In this document: positions 60,892 through 64,000 of the stretch, in pieces | Layout: each line of letters starts with the position of its first letter | Numbering within the stretch: the first letter of the stretch is position 1 | The notes under the pieces: model-generated | Seen by the model: only the letters and a program-made list of their open reading frames with translations | Database searches by the model: none | Told to the model about the DNA's origin: nothing | Translations under genes and position numbers: made by a program | NCBI GenBank assembly: GCA_030562195.1 | Contig: JAUJPP010000003.1 | Span: 18,693,398 to 18,757,397, forward strand | Length of the DNA: 64,000 bases | Reading direction: 5' to 3' | Source of the DNA: Nipponacmea schrenckii | Taxonomy: Eukaryota; Mollusca; Gastropoda; Lottiidae

Positions 60892-62953
60892 TTAGTATTT
60901 CAGCTTCTTTGGAAGTTCCCACGAAAATCCAGGTCGTCCAAAATGTCCATAACAAGCTGTTTGTTGGTAGACTGGAGATCGTAAATTCAGCTCCCTGAAA
61001 GAAAAAAAATTTAAATGTTACAAAATATTTCATAAGAAATGGTTTCTAACTTAAAAAAAAATAATTATTTAAAAATGGATAGAATAATCTTGTACACCAT
61101 ATAATAATTTTACTATACTTACTGGACAATTTTGCCTGGACGTAGATCGAAATTGTTTTTGATGATTTCTAACAGTTCTTTTTCGGATTTGTGTGAAGTA
61201 CCATAACTGAATACTGTGATAGATAAAGGTTCTGCGATACCAATAGCATATGATAACTACAAAGACAAATACACAATTTGAAAATGAAGACTAAATTTAT
61301 TTATCAACATCAAAATTCAAGAGATATTTTAAAAGTATCATCTTACAGAACAGTACTAATAGACCAACCCTGGAATGGACCGAAGAACAGGATAAGAATT
61401 TGTTTAGCTAAGCTAGTATTCATAGCACAATGTGTAAGTTTAAGCCACAAATTCATGTGTTTCCAGGATTATCTGTGTTAAGACTGCCATATGTACAGGA
61501 AGATCAATTCCTAAATATTTTAGAAGGAATAGTGCATTTTTAGTACTTAAACCCCCTCAAAATGGCAAATATCTTTAAAATAAGTTTAATACCAAATGAA
61601 GATCATATATCTTCTTTATTAGGTTATTATATCATTGACTTGCAATAAGTAGCAGGTATAATTTATATTTTTGTGATGCTAGATTTATTCATTAAAGTGA
61701 TGCAGACTCTTCACTAAATAACTGATAGGTTTTGTTAAACAGGCCTTAGAGATATTTTGTTGTACAAACCTGAACAAGGACTCTTTTACAGAGACCAGCT
61801 TTGACTAATGATTTAGCCACCCATCTAGATGCATAAGCAGCTGATCTGTCAACTTTGGAAAAATCTTTACCAGAAAAGGCACCACCACCATGAGCACCCC
61901 AACCACCATATGTGTCCACAATAATTTTCCTACCAGTTAAACCACTATCACCCTGAAATAAATCAATTCCATTTAATGTAATTTTATTCAATCAGTTTGC
62001 TTCTAAAACACATAATTTATGCCCTGAACCAAACAAATTCAGTTTTATTTTCTTGAAAAGGAAATCTTTTGTTTATATGTATATATAACATTACATAATG
62101 TTGCACTAGGAATTAAGAATGATTTGAAGTAAACTAAATATTTACCTGTGGACCACCAATAATAAATCTACCAGAAGGTTGAATATGATAAACTGTTTTG
62201 TTATCTAGATATTTTGCTGGAATGACAGACTTGACAACCTTTTCCATTAATTCACTTCGTAATTTCTCTGTAGTAACAGTTTCATCATGTTGAAGGGAGA
62301 TAACTACAGTATGAACTCGAAGGGGAACTGCAGCACCTTTGATATATTTATATTCAACAGTAACCTGAAATAAACCATCAAAATCAAATACAGAAATCCA
62401 GATTCCCTCTCATCCTCCATTGATTAGGTCCAAATTAGATATTAATGGTTATAAGGATTTATTATTGGGATTTATCAATAAGATCAGAGGAAAAATTAGT
62501 TTATTAAAGCATTGGATTTTAATTTAAACTAATTGACTTACCTGAGTTTTTGAATCTGGTCTAGCCCAAGCTAATACACCATCTCGTCTGAGTTGAGCTA
62601 TTTTAGCATTTAGTTGATGTGAAAGGACAACTGTTAATGGCATGCATTCTTCTGTTTCATCTGTTGCATAACCAAACATCAGACCCTGAAAAAGGCAAGA
62701 CAAGTAAGCTCAAGATAGTCACTAAATACTAAATAGCAAGCGAAGAGTCCCAAGGTCTTTTAAGTATAAATGTACCGTAACCGAAATATAATCAACAAAT
62801 GCTAATCCAACAAATGTTCCCTATTATAGACAGAACTTACCTGATCACCAGCTCCAATATCTTCTTCATTTCTATCAACATGTACACCAGATGCAATATC
62901 AGCACTCTGTTCCTCTAGAGCTATCAATACATTGCAGGTCTTGTAATCAAATC
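60892..62953 (-). CDS. MAT2A: S-adenosylmethionine synthase, 3' part
   Basis: The enzyme makes S-adenosylmethionine from methionine and ATP in the cytosol. Six minus-strand exons are present: 62953-62841, 62685-62542, 62364-62146, 61952-61770, 61256-61123 and 60994-60892. They join in phase and encode ~297 residues plus stop; animal MAT proteins are near 395 aa, so about 98 N-terminal residues lie beyond the window. Landmarks are [16 protein letters not shown], the nucleotide-binding [28 protein letters not shown] [12 protein letters not shown], the glycine-rich loop [35 protein letters not shown] and the terminal [18 protein letters not shown]. No change at a known active-site residue was seen. 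MAT1A and MAT2A diverged within vertebrates, so the symbol marks orthology to the pair. The sequence from 62954 to the window end shows no further exon. Confidence 0.95.
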
Positions 62954-64000
62954 CTGAAAATAGACAGGGATTTCAATGATGGGACTAAATTTATCACTTA
63001 ATAAGCCTTGTATCCCATATGAACATTCATCATATGAAACAGATAACAGTTAATCAGTATCCCATATAGGATTGTTTAGTAACTAACCATGCATCAAGTT
63101 TGTCGATAATATTGTTAAAGATATGACCTTGATTTTACCTTATTGAACAATACAAATTACATATATTAAATAAGTTATCTATTGAACAGTTAGTTTGAGT
63201 CCAGTAACAATTTAATAAACTACTGAACAGTGTTGTTTGACTTGGTTATGACCCATGACCTAGGTCGCAGTGTTTGCATTGACTTAACCATTATTTAAGT
63301 GGGCTAATCTTATTAGTACCAATCCAATTGCATGTCACAAGACACAGTTCAATAGGCCTACTTGTGTCTGATTCTACATCCTTCCTAATGACACCATTTG
63401 TGCACAAGGCAAATTCGCCAAAAAATAGAATCTAGAAGAAAACTATTTGATTTAATCAACACTCCTCGAAGAAAATGCTATAAAAAAAATATAATCTCAA
63501 TTCTTTGTCAATTCCTAATAAATGTAATCAAGTGAAAGAGTTGTCTCTTTACATCTTTACCATTTTAAGGTTTAAATATTCAGAGAGAAAGGTCAGTGAC
63601 ACACAAAACTCAATATTTTTATTAACTTATACCGGTACCTATCATATGGGTATGTAAGAATTCAGGGCAGCACAATGGCTACCTCGGCCTGTCAAATTAG
63701 TTTATAATCCAAAAATGCAAACACCGCAATATGGCTGGCATGTAAAACTGTTTAATGGGACCACTAAATAATCAGGTTTTATTGCCTAATTTTGATATCA
63801 GGCATGCCAAATTCAAGTTTTCAATTTTTGGGGTAACGCTATTAAATAGTATTCCAATGAATTAATCATAAGTTTGCTCTACTTTAAAATTGCATTTAAA
63901 AATAAAAAAAAATTTTATAAGTAGAATATTGGCTTGATTCCCAAATTGAAATAGGTCTTATCATTATCAGACATTACCAAAATGATTAAATATATGATAT
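62954..64000. other. Intron of the MAT gene running off the window
   Basis: The first visible MAT exon ends at 62953 with an acceptor in phase 1, so the following ~1.05 kb must belong to an intron whose upstream exon lies outside. I see no exon or repeat in it. Confidence 0.6.

Overview
This window is eukaryotic nuclear DNA: AT-rich by eye, with short exons bounded by GT-AG introns and a heavy load of small DNA transposons. The gene set and the repeats (several copies of a Pearl/Helentron-like element built on ~160-bp tandem units carrying the box caagggcaataactc) point to a lophotrochozoan, most likely a gastropod or other mollusc. The species cannot be named from the sequence alone.

Layout. 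1-23.7 kb is gene-poor. It holds a 22-bp minisatellite interrupted by a hAT-type element with an 8-bp target duplication, several MITE-like elements, a Pearl-like element with an exact 161-bp tandem array (4769-6507), a ~1.17-kb imperfect palindrome (11122-12292) and an orphan FLYWCH zinc-finger exon (14571-14867). 23.7-25.7 kb carries a small plus-strand gene for an unrecognised protein with two membrane segments and two PPxY motifs. 27.9-34.8 kb is a complete 15-exon minus-strand gene (930 aa) for a multi-EF-hand protein resembling EFCAB6. Just upstream of it lies a strange CGAC/GTCG-rich fold-back element (35043-35730). 38.7-52.7 kb is a complete 14-exon minus-strand USP39 (572 aa). Its second intron is swollen by a ~7-kb hAT-bounded insertion that contains a second Pearl-like element, a LINE tail and repeated modules; its first intron carries a hAT MITE. 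53.1-57.5 kb is the four-exon plus-strand homologue of human C2orf68 (UPF0561, 131 aa), head-to-head with USP39 across a 355-bp divergent promoter. Its last intron contains a dead Tc1-like transposon and a reversed Pearl-like element. 60.9-63.0 kb is the 3' part (six exons) of a minus-strand S-adenosylmethionine synthase; its 5' exons lie beyond the right edge.

The exon models were built by hand from splice sites and reading phase. The EF-hand, USP39 and C2orf68 models each sum to a whole number of codons with every junction in phase. MAT, C2orf68 and USP39 homologues also sit close together on human chromosome 2p11.2 (from memory), so the right half of the window looks like ancient microsynteny. 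USP39 works in the spliceosomal tri-snRNP and MAT supplies S-adenosylmethionine; C2orf68 has no known function. I see no operon-like arrangement beyond the divergent promoter. The most unusual features are the large palindrome, the fold-back element beside the EF-hand gene, the modular ~160-bp-core element family, and the conserved gene cluster.
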